Assembly: GCA_003223025.1 (NCBI GenBank)
Contig: QHXR01000024.1
Coordinates: 146,596-210,595, forward strand
Length of the DNA stretch: 64,000 nt
From: Acidobacteriota bacterium
GTDB lineage: Bacteria; Acidobacteriota; Blastocatellia; Pyrinomonadales; Pyrinomonadaceae
Reading direction: 5' to 3'
A program made the translations under genes and the position numbers. Below are positions 18,496 through 27,156 of the stretch, in pieces. The notes beneath the pieces were generated by a model, which searched no databases, was not told where the DNA came from, and was given only the letters and a program-made list of their open reading frames with translations. Each line of letters opens with the position of its first letter. Positions within the stretch are counted from its first letter, which is position 1.

Positions 18496-18931
18496 AGGCG
18501 CTAGCCGTCTTCTGCTCGTCGTGCGGCTTGTCGATATTGAACATCCAGTTGATGCCGAACCTGTCGGTCAGCATTCCGAAGCGCTCGGCCCAGAATGTTT
18601 CCTGCATCGGCATCGTCACGGTTCCGCCATCGGAGAGATCATTGAACATCGTCTCCGCCGATGCTGCATCGTCGCCACCGATCGCGAGCGAGATGTTGTT
18701 CCCGACCGTTGTCGGATTCTGATCTTCGAAGACGTTGTCGCACGCCATGACCACCGAATCGCCGATCTTAATACTGGTGTGCATGATCTTGTCGTCCGGC
18801 CCTTTTCCCGCCATGGGCGACTCGCCGTATGTTTGCGAGAACAACACCTCGGCACCGAGCTTGTCTTTGTAAAAGTTGATCGCCTCTGCGCAATTTCCCT
18901 TGAACGCAATGTACGGTTTTACTCCTAACAT
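18494..18931 (-). CDS. VOC-superfamily (PhnB/glyoxalase-like) protein
   Basis: 145 residues with two beta-alpha-beta-beta-beta modules: KPYIAFKGNCAEAINFYKDKLGAEVLF and, near 88, SAETMFNDLSDGGTVTMPMQETFWAERFGMLTDRFGINWMFN. This is the PhnB-like branch of the VOC family, often metal-binding or dioxygenase/resistance related; catalytic residues are not assured and no substrate can be named. An AAGGAG Shine-Dalgarno (18938-18943 on the complement) sets ATG 18931. Neighbouring DUF1801 and DHFR-like genes often accompany such proteins in soil bacteria. Confidence 0.85.
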   Translation of the reverse strand: MLGVKPYIAFKGNCAEAINFYKDKLGAEVLFSQTYGESPMAGKGPDDKIMHTSIKIGDSVVMACDNVFEDQNPTTVGNNISLAIGGDDAASAETMFNDLSDGGTVTMPMQETFWAERFGMLTDRFGINWMFNIDKPHDEQKTASA

Positions 18932-19010
18932 GATGGTCTCCTTATTGTTTATGTAGCCTGCGATAAATCGCCGGCTGACTACGCGATGAATCGCGCACTC
19001 TGGACTACTA

Positions 19011-19613
19011 TTAGCAATTCTCGTATTTCCAGTTTCGGCTTTTGCCTTCCGATAACCATTCTACGGTCGTGGCAAGACGCTTGTTTCGAGTCGCGTCAGT
19101 CTTCGCTTCTTCGATCCACTGTACGTATTCCTTCTTATGGCTATATGGGAATTTCTCGAATGCAGTTTTCGCCGCTTTGTTCTTGGAAAGAGCTTTTGTC
19201 AGATCGCTCGGGACGACCAATTCTTTTTTCGGGGCTGCCGGTTTCTTAGCAACCTTGACTCCTTTCTCGTTCAGCTCCATCGCTTGACGGATCAAGTCGA
19301 TCATCACTTTGTCTTTCGGAAGATCTTTTACGGAAGTGATTCGCCCGAAGCTTCCCATCGCGGCTTTGTTCTGAGGGAATGCATCGGATTCCATCAACGA
19401 CTGTTTCCAAAATCCGAATGCGCAGTGCTGTTTGAATGCTGCGAAGTTACAAAGAAATCCTTTGTAGTCGAAGCCGGGCATGCTCCATTTGATCGTCTCG
19501 ACGACATCGGGGCACGCTTTGTGAATTAGTTTTCGAAGATGTGAAAGGACCGGTTTCGCGAAGTCGGCGGACTTCTCGATATAGGCGTCGACTCGCGGAT
19601 CGAGTGCTGGCAT
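19011..19613 (-). CDS. DUF1801 / YdeI-like protein
   Basis: 200 residues. The N-terminal half is the DUF1801 (YdhG-like) domain: DPRVDAYIEKSADFAKPVLSHLRKLIHKACPDVVETIKWSMPGFDYKG. The C-terminal ~70 residues form the YdeI/OmpD-associated helix pair (LTKALSKNKAAKTAFEKFPYSHKKEYVQWIEEAKTDATRNKRL). The function is unknown; some relatives bind iron or small molecules. An AAGGAG Shine-Dalgarno lies ahead of ATG 19613; the open frame further upstream runs into a family A repeat and is discarded. Confidence 0.85.
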   Translation of the reverse strand: MPALDPRVDAYIEKSADFAKPVLSHLRKLIHKACPDVVETIKWSMPGFDYKGFLCNFAAFKQHCAFGFWKQSLMESDAFPQNKAAMGSFGRITSVKDLPKDKVMIDLIRQAMELNEKGVKVAKKPAAPKKELVVPSDLTKALSKNKAAKTAFEKFPYSHKKEYVQWIEEAKTDATRNKRLATTVEWLSEGKSRNWKYENC

Positions 19614-19708
19614 AAGACGAAACTCCTTCGGGTTGAGTGTCGGAATTATACTCGATATTGATGATCTCAGGTAGTTTCTTTTAGTGTCGGTTCGTGTGTT
19701 TGGCAGAC

Positions 19709-19852
19709 GGCGGATGCGACTGGAACGCAGGCGTCCCGCCTGCATGAGTGCAAAGCACGAAAAGGGCGCCGCGATATCGAATCAGAGAAGTTTGACGCCG
19801 CGGAAGCCACGGCGTTGCAGGCCGGGACGCCTGCGTTCCAGTCGCGTCCGCC
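19709..19852. repeat. Family A modular repeat, copy 3
   Basis: Left arm about 19709-19744 (GGCGGATGCGACTGGAACGC...) and right arm about 19816-19852 pair almost perfectly. Inside are a GTGCAAAGCAC hairpin and CGCCGCGGAAGCCACGGCG, as in copy 2. Confidence 0.9.
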
Positions 19853-19869
19853 ACGTCAACAAGAGCGAG

Positions 19870-20301
19870 TTAACTTCGATTCTCCTTCCGGATAACGAGC
19901 TTCAACCCGGACCACCTATCATCAATCGCGCAGACTTTTACGTCGACGAGACCGATGGGCAGGCATGCTTCGCGGATCGTGTCTTCGGTGATCTCTGTCG
20001 GAAGCTTCGCGGCTTTCTTGTACCATGAGACCCAGATCGATCCGTCCTGTTTGATCAGCTTCTGCAAAAGCGGGAGAGAACGGAATAGGTTGTCCCGGCT
20101 GTTCGTAAAAAAATGAATCAGATCGATGCCCCGTTTCGCCTTGACCAACAAATGAAGTTCGACATTTCTTATCTCGGCACCGATCGGTAAAGGCTCAACT
20201 AACGACGAATAATCATCCGGCGCATCGACGGCGAGGATCGCGAATCCTTCTTTTATCCCAAGCTTTTTCGCCAACGGTGTTCCTGAATAACCGGCAGTCA
20301 T
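19870..20301 (-). CDS. DUF3052 family protein
   Basis: 143 residues opening TAGYSGTPLAKKLGIKEG and ending LVDVKVCAIDDRWSGLKLVIRK, both hallmarks of DUF3052. The middle has an alpha/beta pattern with FTNSRDNLFRSLPLLQKLIKQDGSIWVSWYKKAA. The family is a small cytoplasmic protein of unknown function, common in actinobacteria and acidobacteria. It is full length. It is followed by a fold-back repeat, then yjbQ on the same strand. Confidence 0.85.
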   Translation of the reverse strand: MTAGYSGTPLAKKLGIKEGFAILAVDAPDDYSSLVEPLPIGAEIRNVELHLLVKAKRGIDLIHFFTNSRDNLFRSLPLLQKLIKQDGSIWVSWYKKAAKLPTEITEDTIREACLPIGLVDVKVCAIDDRWSGLKLVIRKENRS

Positions 20302-20311
20302 AATTTTTCTA

Positions 20312-20385
20312 TTCAGTGGATAGTTGTAAGTGACAAGTGGATAGTTCAGAAACTATTAACTTCTCACTTTCAACTATCCACTGAA
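20312..20385. repeat. Fold-back repeat with 7-nt units overlapping the yjbQ stop
   Basis: Arms 20312-20338 and 20359-20385 pair with two mismatches (TTCAGTGGATAGTTG core). Units are heptads: AGTGGAT AGTTGTA AGTGACA AGTGGAT. The right arm contains the last codons and stop of yjbQ (20374). Confidence 0.88.
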
Positions 20386-20763
20386 GAAAACAGTCACCTT
20401 CCGTTCCCTCGGCCCGTCGAAATCACATAAGTAAATCCCCTGCCATCGACCGAGCAGAAGTTTTCCATTCTCAAACGGAACAGTAACGCTCGAGCCGACT
20501 ATCGACGACTTTATGTGCGCGTCGGAGTTGTGTTCGAAATGTTTGAAGTTCGGTTCGTACTGCGGGATGAGCCGATGAAGAAATCCGAGCATGTCCGACT
20601 TCACATCCGGATCCGCATTCTCGTTGATCGTCATCCCGCACGTCGTATGCTGCGTGAAACAGACGCAGACGCCTTCGCCTTTCTCCGGAATCAGCTTCTC
20701 GATCTTCGATGTGATGTCGATCATCTCCTCGCGATCACTTGAAGAGACCTTGATAGTTTGCAC
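20374..20763 (-). CDS. yjbQ: YjbQ family protein (UPF0047)
   Basis: 129 residues. The family is a small homotrimeric enzyme-like fold; E. coli YjbQ shows weak thiamine-phosphate synthase activity, and the physiological role is unsettled. Diagnostic: GEGVCVCFTQHTTCGMTINE, DMLGFLHRLIP, HNSDAHIKSSIVGSSVTVPFENGKLLLGRWQGIYLCDFDGPR. The start is GTG at 20763. The last residues FFSG and the TAG stop fall inside the right arm of a repeat element, so the C-terminus was probably remodelled by it. Confidence 0.9.
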   Translation of the reverse strand: MQTIKVSSSDREEMIDITSKIEKLIPEKGEGVCVCFTQHTTCGMTINENADPDVKSDMLGFLHRLIPQYEPNFKHFEHNSDAHIKSSIVGSSVTVPFENGKLLLGRWQGIYLCDFDGPRERKVTVFFSG

Positions 20764-20839
20764 GCTGATATCTTACCGCAGCCCGCCCGTGGTAATCGAT
20801 GAACCTGTCGACCCGCTATCCCATTAGCGAAAACCGATT

Positions 20840-20912
20840 GCCCGCGAAATACGCGAAAATACGCGAAAGCAAGGAAGGATTTGTTTTCGCGTCATTTCGC
20901 GTTTTTCGCGGG
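20840..20912. repeat. Family D fold-back repeat, copy 2
   Basis: Left arm 20840-20868 (GCCCGCGAAATACGCGAAAA...) and right arm 20883-20912 pair with few mismatches. Same word as 18403-18495. It lies between the yjbQ start and the pyrophosphatase promoter. Confidence 0.88.
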
Positions 20913-20961
20913 CTCATCTTTATTCGAGTGGTTTGCCACCCGACATTTTGCCGCGCATCAT

Positions 20962-20990
20962 TTGTCAAATAATTGCGAGTATTTGATAAT
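20962..20990 (+). promoter_or_regulatory. Promoter for the membrane pyrophosphatase gene
   Basis: TTGTCA (20962-20967), a 17-bp spacer, then GATAAT (20985-20990): five of six matches in each hexamer. It would give a leader of about 80 nt before ATG 21081. Together with the family D repeat it accounts for the 20764-21080 gap. Confidence 0.6.
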
Positions 20991-21080
20991 CAGTAGTTTT
21001 GAGAAGGCACCTCGTTTCCAGGCAAGTAATTGCTGGCTCTCAATATTCTTTCGAAACGGGGCAAACGAAAATTTAAGAAC

Positions 21081-23201
21081 ATGAACAATTACGTAATCTA
21101 TTTAGCTCCCGCGTTGGGAATACTGGGTTTGATCGTCATGGCGTTCAAATCGGCTTGGGTCGGTAAGCAGGACGCCGGCGATGCGAAGATGCAGGAACTC
21201 GCCGGCTATATCGCGGACGGCGCCATGGCGTTTCTGAAAGCCGAGTGGAAGGTGCTCAGCATATTCGTTGTCATCACGGCAGCACTGCTCGCTTACTCCG
21301 GAACGGTCCATCAGGTGAACGGCCGCGAGATTCACTCGAGTTGGATCATCTGCATCGCATTCATCATCGGTGCCGTATTCTCCGCAACCGCAGGCTTCAT
21401 CGGAATGAAGGTCGCGACCAAGGCGAATGTCCGCACGACTCAGGCCGCACGTACGAGTTTGAAGCAGGCATTGAAAGTTTCATTCACGGGCGGAACCGTA
21501 ATGGGACTCGGCGTTGCCGGTCTTGCGGTTCTCGGACTCGGCGGATTGTTCATCGCCTTTCTCGCGTACTTTGCGAACCTCGGAGCAAATCAAGTCCGCA
21601 CTGCGATCGAAGTGCTGACCGGATTCTCGCTCGGAGCGGAATCGATCGCTCTGTTCTCGCGCGTCGGCGGCGGTATTTATACGAAAGCCGCGGACGTCGG
21701 AGCTGACCTCGTCGGTAAGGTCGAAGCCGGAATTCCGGAAGACGACGTTCGCAATCCTGCGACCATCGCTGACAACGTCGGCGATAACGTCGGTGACGTC
21801 GCCGGAATGGGAGCCGATCTTTTCGGATCTTATGTTGCGACGATCCTCGCAACGATGGTGCTCGGTCAGGAGATCAAGATCACGGACGCGTTCGGCGGTC
21901 TGTCGCCGATACTTTTGCCGATGGTGATCTGCGGTTTGGGAATCGTGTTCTCGATCATCGGAACTTTGTTCGTCCGCATCAGCGATGAGAAATCGAGCGT
22001 GCAGAACGCACTCAATCTCGGAAACTGGTCTTCGATGATCCTTACGGTGATCGCGTCTTATTTCGTTGTGATGTGGCTTCTCCCTGCCGGTCAGATCACG
22101 CTGCGTACGACAACGTTCAATCGTAACGGTGTTTTTGCCGCGATCGTCGTCGGAACCTTCGTCGGTGCGATCATGAGCTTCGTCACCGAATATTACACGG
22201 CGATGGGCAAGAAGCCTGTTATGTCGATCGTGCAGCAATCGTCGACCGGACATGCGACGAACATCATTGGTGGATTAGCGGTCGGTATGAAATCGACGGT
22301 GATTCCGATCCTGACATTGGCGGGTGGGATCATGGCGTCGTATTACTTTGCCGGACTGTACGGAGTCGCGATCGCCGCGGCGGGAATGATGGCGACGACT
22401 GCGATGCAGCTCGCGATCGACGCGTTCGGACCGATCGCGGATAACGCGGGCGGGATCGCGGAGATGAGTCAGCTTCCGCCGGAAGTTCGCGAACGTACGG
22501 ACAATCTCGATGCAGTCGGAAACACGACGGCTGCGACCGGAAAAGGATTCGCGATCGCATCAGCGGCGCTGACGGCGTTGGCTTTGTTCGCAGCATTCGT
22601 TGGTATCGCCGGGATCGACCGGATCGACATCTACAAAGCAAACGTACTCGCCGGTCTTTTCGTCGGCGGCATGATCCCGTTCATTTTCTCTGCACTTTGC
22701 ATTCAAGCGGTTGGCCGTGCGGCGATGGACATGGTCCAGGAAGTTCGCCGACAGTTCCGCGATATCCCGGGGATCATGGAATACAAAGCGAAACCGGAAT
22801 ACGAAAAGTGCGTCGCGATCTCGACCAAAGCGTCGCTTCGAGAAATGATGCTGCCGGGTGCGATCGCTCTGATCACGCCGGTGATCGTCGGATTCACGTT
22901 CGGTCCTGAAGTCCTCGGCGGTTTGCTCGCGGGTGTGACTGTGTCGGGTGTGTTGATGGGAATCTTCCAGTCGAACGCGGGCGGTGCATGGGACAACGCG
23001 AAGAAATCTTTTGAGAAGGGAGTTCTCATCAACGGCGAGATGGTGTTCAAAGGTTCGGAGCCGCATAAGGCATCGGTCACGGGTGACACGGTCGGCGATC
23101 CGTTCAAAGACACGTCGGGTCCGTCGATGAACATCCTGATCAAGCTGATGTCGATCGTTTCGCTGGTGATCGCTCCGTATATTTACGGGATCGGGCAATA
23201 A
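21081..23201 (+). CDS. hppA: Membrane-bound ion-translocating pyrophosphatase, K+-dependent type
   Basis: 706 residues with about 15-16 transmembrane helices. It couples pyrophosphate hydrolysis to H+ (or Na+) export across the inner membrane. Substrate-site signatures are plain: DVGADLVGKVEAGIPEDD and NPATIADNVGDNVGDVAG. The segment GNTTAATGKGFAIASAALT has alanine where K+-independent enzymes carry lysine, so K+-dependence is expected. Na+ versus H+ specificity cannot be fixed by eye. ATG 21081 gives the usual N-terminal helix; an upstream in-frame start at 21030 adds a charged extension and is rejected. The stop codon touches the start of a family B repeat. Confidence 0.95.
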   Translation: MNNYVIYLAPALGILGLIVMAFKSAWVGKQDAGDAKMQELAGYIADGAMAFLKAEWKVLSIFVVITAALLAYSGTVHQVNGREIHSSWIICIAFIIGAVFSATAGFIGMKVATKANVRTTQAARTSLKQALKVSFTGGTVMGLGVAGLAVLGLGGLFIAFLAYFANLGANQVRTAIEVLTGFSLGAESIALFSRVGGGIYTKAADVGADLVGKVEAGIPEDDVRNPATIADNVGDNVGDVAGMGADLFGSYVATILATMVLGQEIKITDAFGGLSPILLPMVICGLGIVFSIIGTLFVRISDEKSSVQNALNLGNWSSMILTVIASYFVVMWLLPAGQITLRTTTFNRNGVFAAIVVGTFVGAIMSFVTEYYTAMGKKPVMSIVQQSSTGHATNIIGGLAVGMKSTVIPILTLAGGIMASYYFAGLYGVAIAAAGMMATTAMQLAIDAFGPIADNAGGIAEMSQLPPEVRERTDNLDAVGNTTAATGKGFAIASAALTALALFAAFVGIAGIDRIDIYKANVLAGLFVGGMIPFIFSALCIQAVGRAAMDMVQEVRRQFRDIPGIMEYKAKPEYEKCVAISTKASLREMMLPGAIALITPVIVGFTFGPEVLGGLLAGVTVSGVLMGIFQSNAGGAWDNAKKSFEKGVLINGEMVFKGSEPHKASVTGDTVGDPFKDTSGPSMNILIKLMSIVSLVIAPYIYGIGQ

Positions 23202-23382
23202 AGCACCAAAGGTGCGATCGTAATTTAGCCAGGGCCATCGGCCCTGGTAAAGGTGAATAAACGAAAGCCGCAACGCGGCGTAGTAGACGATGTTTTACTA
23301 CGCCGCGCTGCGGCTTTATTCTTGTTCGCGCTTTCCAGGGCCGATGGCCCTGGCTAAATTACGATCGCACCTTTGGTGCTTT
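23200..23382. repeat. Family B long inverted repeat, copy 1
   Basis: Arms 23200-23247 and 23335-23382 are perfect 48-base reverse complements, starting AAAGCACCAAAGGTGCGATC. Each arm also contains small palindromes (CACCAAAGGTG, CCAGGGCCATCGGCCCTGG). An inner stem pairs GAAAGCCGCAACGCGGCGTA with TACGCCGCGCTGCGGCTTT (one mismatch). It exactly fills the gap between the hppA stop and the PRC-barrel stop. Confidence 0.95.
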
Positions 23383-24074
23383 CAGCTCTCTTCCGATCGT
23401 CGAGGCAATCGCAACACGGTGTCATCCTCTTCATTCCGCAAACGGACGACGGTCTCGTCTTCATCATCTCTCACCACGATGACCGTGTCGTCCTCGTCGG
23501 ATCTTTCGGCAACCGGATCATAACTTCTCACTTCAATTTCCCGATCTACGAGCTCGGCAATATCGGAAACGGCTATGTCCGTTGTGGCGTCGGGTACGAT
23601 GAGCCTTGTCGCATCGTCCGACAATGCATAACCGACCGAAGCCGGTAGAAAAAATTCGCGGCCGAGAAGTTTGTCGATTATCGAATTCCGGATCTCATAT
23701 AAAATTTGCGGCGGTGGTCTCATTGTTACAAAGACATTCGTTATCTGGCCGAGCACGTCACCACTTTCGGTGATTATCTTTGTTCCGATCAGCTTGCCCG
23801 CTTGCTGTCCGCTTTGCAGGTTCGAGTCGTCCCACGGCTCGATCGAGTCTCCGGCCCGGACCATTATGGCGTCGCGGCCGAAACTATAGATGTCGGCATG
23901 CGAGAGTCTGCCGATGCCGCCTTCCGGTGTCGAAAACGTTATGCCAAGCAGCACGCCGTTTATCGGATCGATGAACAGGTCCGCTATCTGCCCGAGCTTA
24001 TTCCCGGAATCAAGCGACACCACGCTCATACCCTTCAATACGCTGATCGGATAAACGTGTCTCAATTTTTCCAT
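23382..24074 (-). CDS. Protein with two PRC-barrel domains
   Basis: 230 residues, cytoplasmic. First PRC barrel at about 7-75 (ISVLKGMSVVSLDSGNKLGQIADLFIDPINGVLLGITF) and a second from about 90 (GQQAGKLIGTKIITESGDVLGQITNVFV...). A highly acidic/charged tail has near-repeats (EDDTVIVVRDDEDETVVRLRNEEDDTVLRLP). PRC barrels serve as adaptors in RNA processing (RimM) and photosynthetic or envelope complexes; here the partner is unknown. Its stop touches the family B repeat. It is divergent from the kinase gene, with 130 bp between. Confidence 0.82.
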   Translation of the reverse strand: MEKLRHVYPISVLKGMSVVSLDSGNKLGQIADLFIDPINGVLLGITFSTPEGGIGRLSHADIYSFGRDAIMVRAGDSIEPWDDSNLQSGQQAGKLIGTKIITESGDVLGQITNVFVTMRPPPQILYEIRNSIIDKLLGREFFLPASVGYALSDDATRLIVPDATTDIAVSDIAELVDREIEVRSYDPVAERSDEDDTVIVVRDDEDETVVRLRNEEDDTVLRLPRRSEES

Positions 24075-24204
24075 CCCTTGTACGCCATGGCCGTATTTCT
24101 TTCAGAGTATCAAAAGCAACTTTGGCGCGGTGATAAAAGTTCCTCGGCCACCGCCCACACTCGGTGCAAAAGCAAAAGGCACCCTAATTGCTACCTGATT
24201 TAGC

Positions 24205-25824
24205 GTGATTGACTCTGGGACACTATTGCAGGATCGGTTTCTGATCGAGGAAAAGATCGGAATGGGTGGAATGGGTGCCGTCTATCGTGCGATTGATCAG
24301 AAATTCGGATCGACCGTAGCGATAAAGCGGACATTTTACGGCGACGACGAACTAGCCAAAGCGTTTGAGCGGGAAGCACGGTTGCTCAACGGGCTGCATC
24401 ACCCGATCCTTCCGCACGTCTCGGATTATTTTTCGGAGAACGGTGAGCACTTTCTCGTGATGGAATACATCGAGGGAGAGGATTTGTCGGAGCTGCTGAA
24501 GCGGGGCGAAACTTTTCCCGTAAGCACGGTGCTCGGATGGACGCTCGACTTGCTTGACGGTCTCGACTATCTGCACTCGCAGGATCCACCGGTCATCCAC
24601 CGGGATATCAAACCTCATAACATGAAACTTACGTCGCGCGGCAAGATCATGCTGCTCGACTTCGGAATGGCGAAGGAAACATCCGCCAACACGCTGGCCA
24701 CGAAAAGTGTATTCGGGTATTCCCGGCGATACTCGCCCTTCGAACAGATCGAAGGCACCGGCACCGATGTCCGCGCTGATATTTTTTCACTCGGAGCGAG
24801 TGTCTATCATCTGCTGACCGGTCAGCCGCCGGTTGATGTGCTGAGACGAGTATCCGCGATCGTTGCGGGCCAGCCCGATCCGATGATTCCGGCGAGCGAA
24901 ATGAACGCGAACGTTTCTTCAGCGGTATCGGACCTTTTAAGTACCGCGCTCGCGCTAAATGCGGAGCATCGTTTCGAGTCGGCTCGTGCGATGTGGAATG
25001 CGCTCGAATATTCGATCAACGCCGATACAGGCCAACAAGAGTATGAGCCGTTAGCAGCCGGCACCGCTGCGTCCGGAATTCTGATTCCCGATGATGCGAG
25101 TGTTGAAGAAGAAGTGACCCGACCGGTGGCGACACCGGCGGCCGTGGAAATTGGAAGTCAAGAAGGTTCGTTAGCCAGCGGGCTGGGATCACAAAACTTG
25201 AAGAGAAAGCTTCGAGGCGCGATTCCTGCTTCCGTTTCGCGTGTACGGATCGCGCGTCCCTCGGTTAATTCAAGATCCGCAAAATGGCTCTCCATCGCCG
25301 CCGCGTGTCTCGTCGTTGCCGTTTTGACGATCTACTTGTTTTCCCGGGACCGGGAAGATCTCGCGGGTGAAAATGAACCTACTTCTGCCGTGGCGACAAC
25401 GGAAAGTATTCCGGCGGCGAGCGATACAATACCCACGACTGAAGACACGCAGCAAGGTACATTAAAGACCGAGCCGAATGAAACACGAGCGGCTCGCAAT
25501 CAAACTGTTGCCCGTGTAAAAAATCCGGATGTGCAAGCGCCGGCAGATGCTGCCGATCCGGAAAAGGAGCTGACGGAGGAAACGCGATCGACCACGCCGG
25601 ATCGCCGAACCATTAACAAACGAGCTAGCGCCCAGCGTCCTCGCGTCGTCGAACCGGCGTTCGAACAACCGTCGGTGTCGAGTATCGATGCCATCCTGAC
25701 CGGAGTTCCTGACGATCGTAGGGACCGATGGGTGGATGATAGGAATTGGACGGAGGACGAACTGCGTCGACGACAGATCCGGCGGATCATCCGCGAGAAC
25801 CGTCGCCGACAACAGCCGTTCTAA
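24205..25824 (+). CDS. Transmembrane Ser/Thr protein kinase (Hanks type, PknB-like)
   Basis: 539 residues from a GTG start. N-terminal kinase domain about 10-270: glycine loop KIGMGGMGAVYRA, catalytic K41, HRDIKPHNMKL (D134), LDFGMAKE (DFG 152-154), an activation loop ending SVFGYSRRYSPFEQ, and DVRADIFSLGASVYHLLTG. A single membrane helix lies near 355-375 (WLSIAAACLVVAVLTIYLF). The ~160-residue outer part is rich in Thr/Glu/Arg/Pro and lacks PASTA repeats or another recognisable sensor. The APE-like motif is replaced by SPFEQ, common in such kinases. It is convergent with the next gene, overlapping it by 4 bp. Confidence 0.9.
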   Translation: MIDSGTLLQDRFLIEEKIGMGGMGAVYRAIDQKFGSTVAIKRTFYGDDELAKAFEREARLLNGLHHPILPHVSDYFSENGEHFLVMEYIEGEDLSELLKRGETFPVSTVLGWTLDLLDGLDYLHSQDPPVIHRDIKPHNMKLTSRGKIMLLDFGMAKETSANTLATKSVFGYSRRYSPFEQIEGTGTDVRADIFSLGASVYHLLTGQPPVDVLRRVSAIVAGQPDPMIPASEMNANVSSAVSDLLSTALALNAEHRFESARAMWNALEYSINADTGQQEYEPLAAGTAASGILIPDDASVEEEVTRPVATPAAVEIGSQEGSLASGLGSQNLKRKLRGAIPASVSRVRIARPSVNSRSAKWLSIAAACLVVAVLTIYLFSRDREDLAGENEPTSAVATTESIPAASDTIPTTEDTQQGTLKTEPNETRAARNQTVARVKNPDVQAPADAADPEKELTEETRSTTPDRRTINKRASAQRPRVVEPAFEQPSVSSIDAILTGVPDDRRDRWVDDRNWTEDELRRRQIRRIIRENRRRQQPF

Positions 25825-26867
25825 CGAATTACGCGAATATCACGCTCGCTGAATATTCGCCATCCGGCATTCGTGCGTTGCCAGCGCAGCTCCTGGATAA
25901 CGACACCTTGCCGTACTCTCGAACGCTCGGTCACCCGATACTCTTTTCTAAATCGCATCACCGCGATGAGTCCGTTGTTTTGGAAAATGATCTCCGGTTC
26001 TCCCGCTCGGATATCCACCGACCGAGCCACCCCAAAGACGCGTTCCTTTTCCTGCCGAACAGTCCTGACCGGAGTATTTCGTGCGAGGTAGTACGCACGC
26101 ATCTCGGGCATGTAGAATTTCATCTGGCCCGTCACGTCCCGCCGATTCGTCGCCTCTAACCACTCTGCAAAATCGATACGAAGGGATTCAACAATGTCAT
26201 CGCCCTGAGCTCTCATTGCGCTCGGTGCCGCCGGTCGATCCGACGGCGACTGTCGAGCGAGCAAGTCGCTGCCGTAAATATCCCACTGCACGTCTGTGGC
26301 CATCCGATCATAAAAAGTCTGGATAACGATCGGTTCCAAAAGCTGCTTCGCGTAGATCCGTCGCGTAACGCTGAGCCTCCTGCCGTCGTCGAGCGACTCG
26401 AACGCGACGTTCACGTTATCCTCGATCTTTCCGACGGAAATGAAGGTGAGCGAATCGTTGCCCAGCGTGACTTTCGAATTGACGATCCCGCCATTCGGAA
26501 GCCGTTCTCGCCGATTCTTTCCGTCCGCAAGATAAGTTATCTTTCCGGCGCGTGAAGAACCGACGCTGACGTAATCGCCCTTGCACTCGATAGCGAGCAT
26601 ATCCGGCGGCGTCAGTCGGGTGGACAGATCCATAAAGAACTGCTGCTGCTCGGTAAACGGCACCGTGCTTCTCGCGCTTTTGACGGCAGAGTAAAGCCTG
26701 TCGCTATGGACCACGTCGACTCTGTACGTACCGTTCAACATGCACCGGCCGGCCGACGAAGCGTGTTTAGTTTGAGAATTTATGCGCTGCCGGCCCTGCG
26801 AATATGCCGAGCCGGTCGAGACGAGAATGAGAGCCGCTATAACGAGGTAGCTTCTTATGTTTACCAT
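25821..26867 (-). CDS. Secreted protein with C-terminal NTF2-like domain
   Basis: 348 residues. A signal peptide (hydrophobic 6-22, ending AYSQG) and a middle beta-rich region with a GRCMLNGTYRVDV opening, resembling a lipocalin-like or DUF1579-type barrel. The last ~120 residues (FAEWLEATNRRDVTGQMKFYMPEMRAYY ... LRWQRTNAGWRIFSERDIRVI) match the SnoaL/NTF2-like domain found at the end of some L,D-transpeptidase and kinase-linked proteins. The role is unknown. It converges on the kinase gene with a 4-bp overlap of ends. Confidence 0.78.
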   Translation of the reverse strand: MVNIRSYLVIAALILVSTGSAYSQGRQRINSQTKHASSAGRCMLNGTYRVDVVHSDRLYSAVKSARSTVPFTEQQQFFMDLSTRLTPPDMLAIECKGDYVSVGSSRAGKITYLADGKNRRERLPNGGIVNSKVTLGNDSLTFISVGKIEDNVNVAFESLDDGRRLSVTRRIYAKQLLEPIVIQTFYDRMATDVQWDIYGSDLLARQSPSDRPAAPSAMRAQGDDIVESLRIDFAEWLEATNRRDVTGQMKFYMPEMRAYYLARNTPVRTVRQEKERVFGVARSVDIRAGEPEIIFQNNGLIAVMRFRKEYRVTERSRVRQGVVIQELRWQRTNAGWRIFSERDIRVIR

Positions 26868-26976
26868 CTGACATATACTCCGACGGTCAGGATCGGACAG
26901 GTTAGTAGATGGTTTTTTGAGCGGTAGAGTTGAACTCTTTTTTGTTCTGAATCACTTAGGGTGCGATAGCGGTCAT

Positions 26977-27156
26977 AAGCACCAAAGGTGCGATTGTAAT
27001 TTAGCCAGGGCTGAAGGCCCTGGAGGCATCCCGATAACCGAAAGCCGCAACGCGGCGTAGTAAAAATTCTTTACTACGCCGCGTTGCGGCTTTTTGTGCC
27101 GTCTTCCTACCAGGGCCTTCAGCCCTGGCTAAATTACAATCGCACCTTTGGTGCTT
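26977..27156. repeat. Family B long inverted repeat, copy 2
   Basis: Arms 26977-27023 and 27110-27156 are perfect 47-base reverse complements. An inner stem pairs GAAAGCCGCAACGCGGCGTA with TACGCCGCGTTGCGGCTTT. The arms differ from copy 1 at several bases, each matched on the opposite arm. The right arm contains the last nine codons and the stop of carA. Confidence 0.95.

Noticed and set aside
21030..21080. Earlier start for hppA
   Set aside because: It would add a basic 17-residue extension before the first membrane helix; family members start at MNNYVIYLAP-like sequence.
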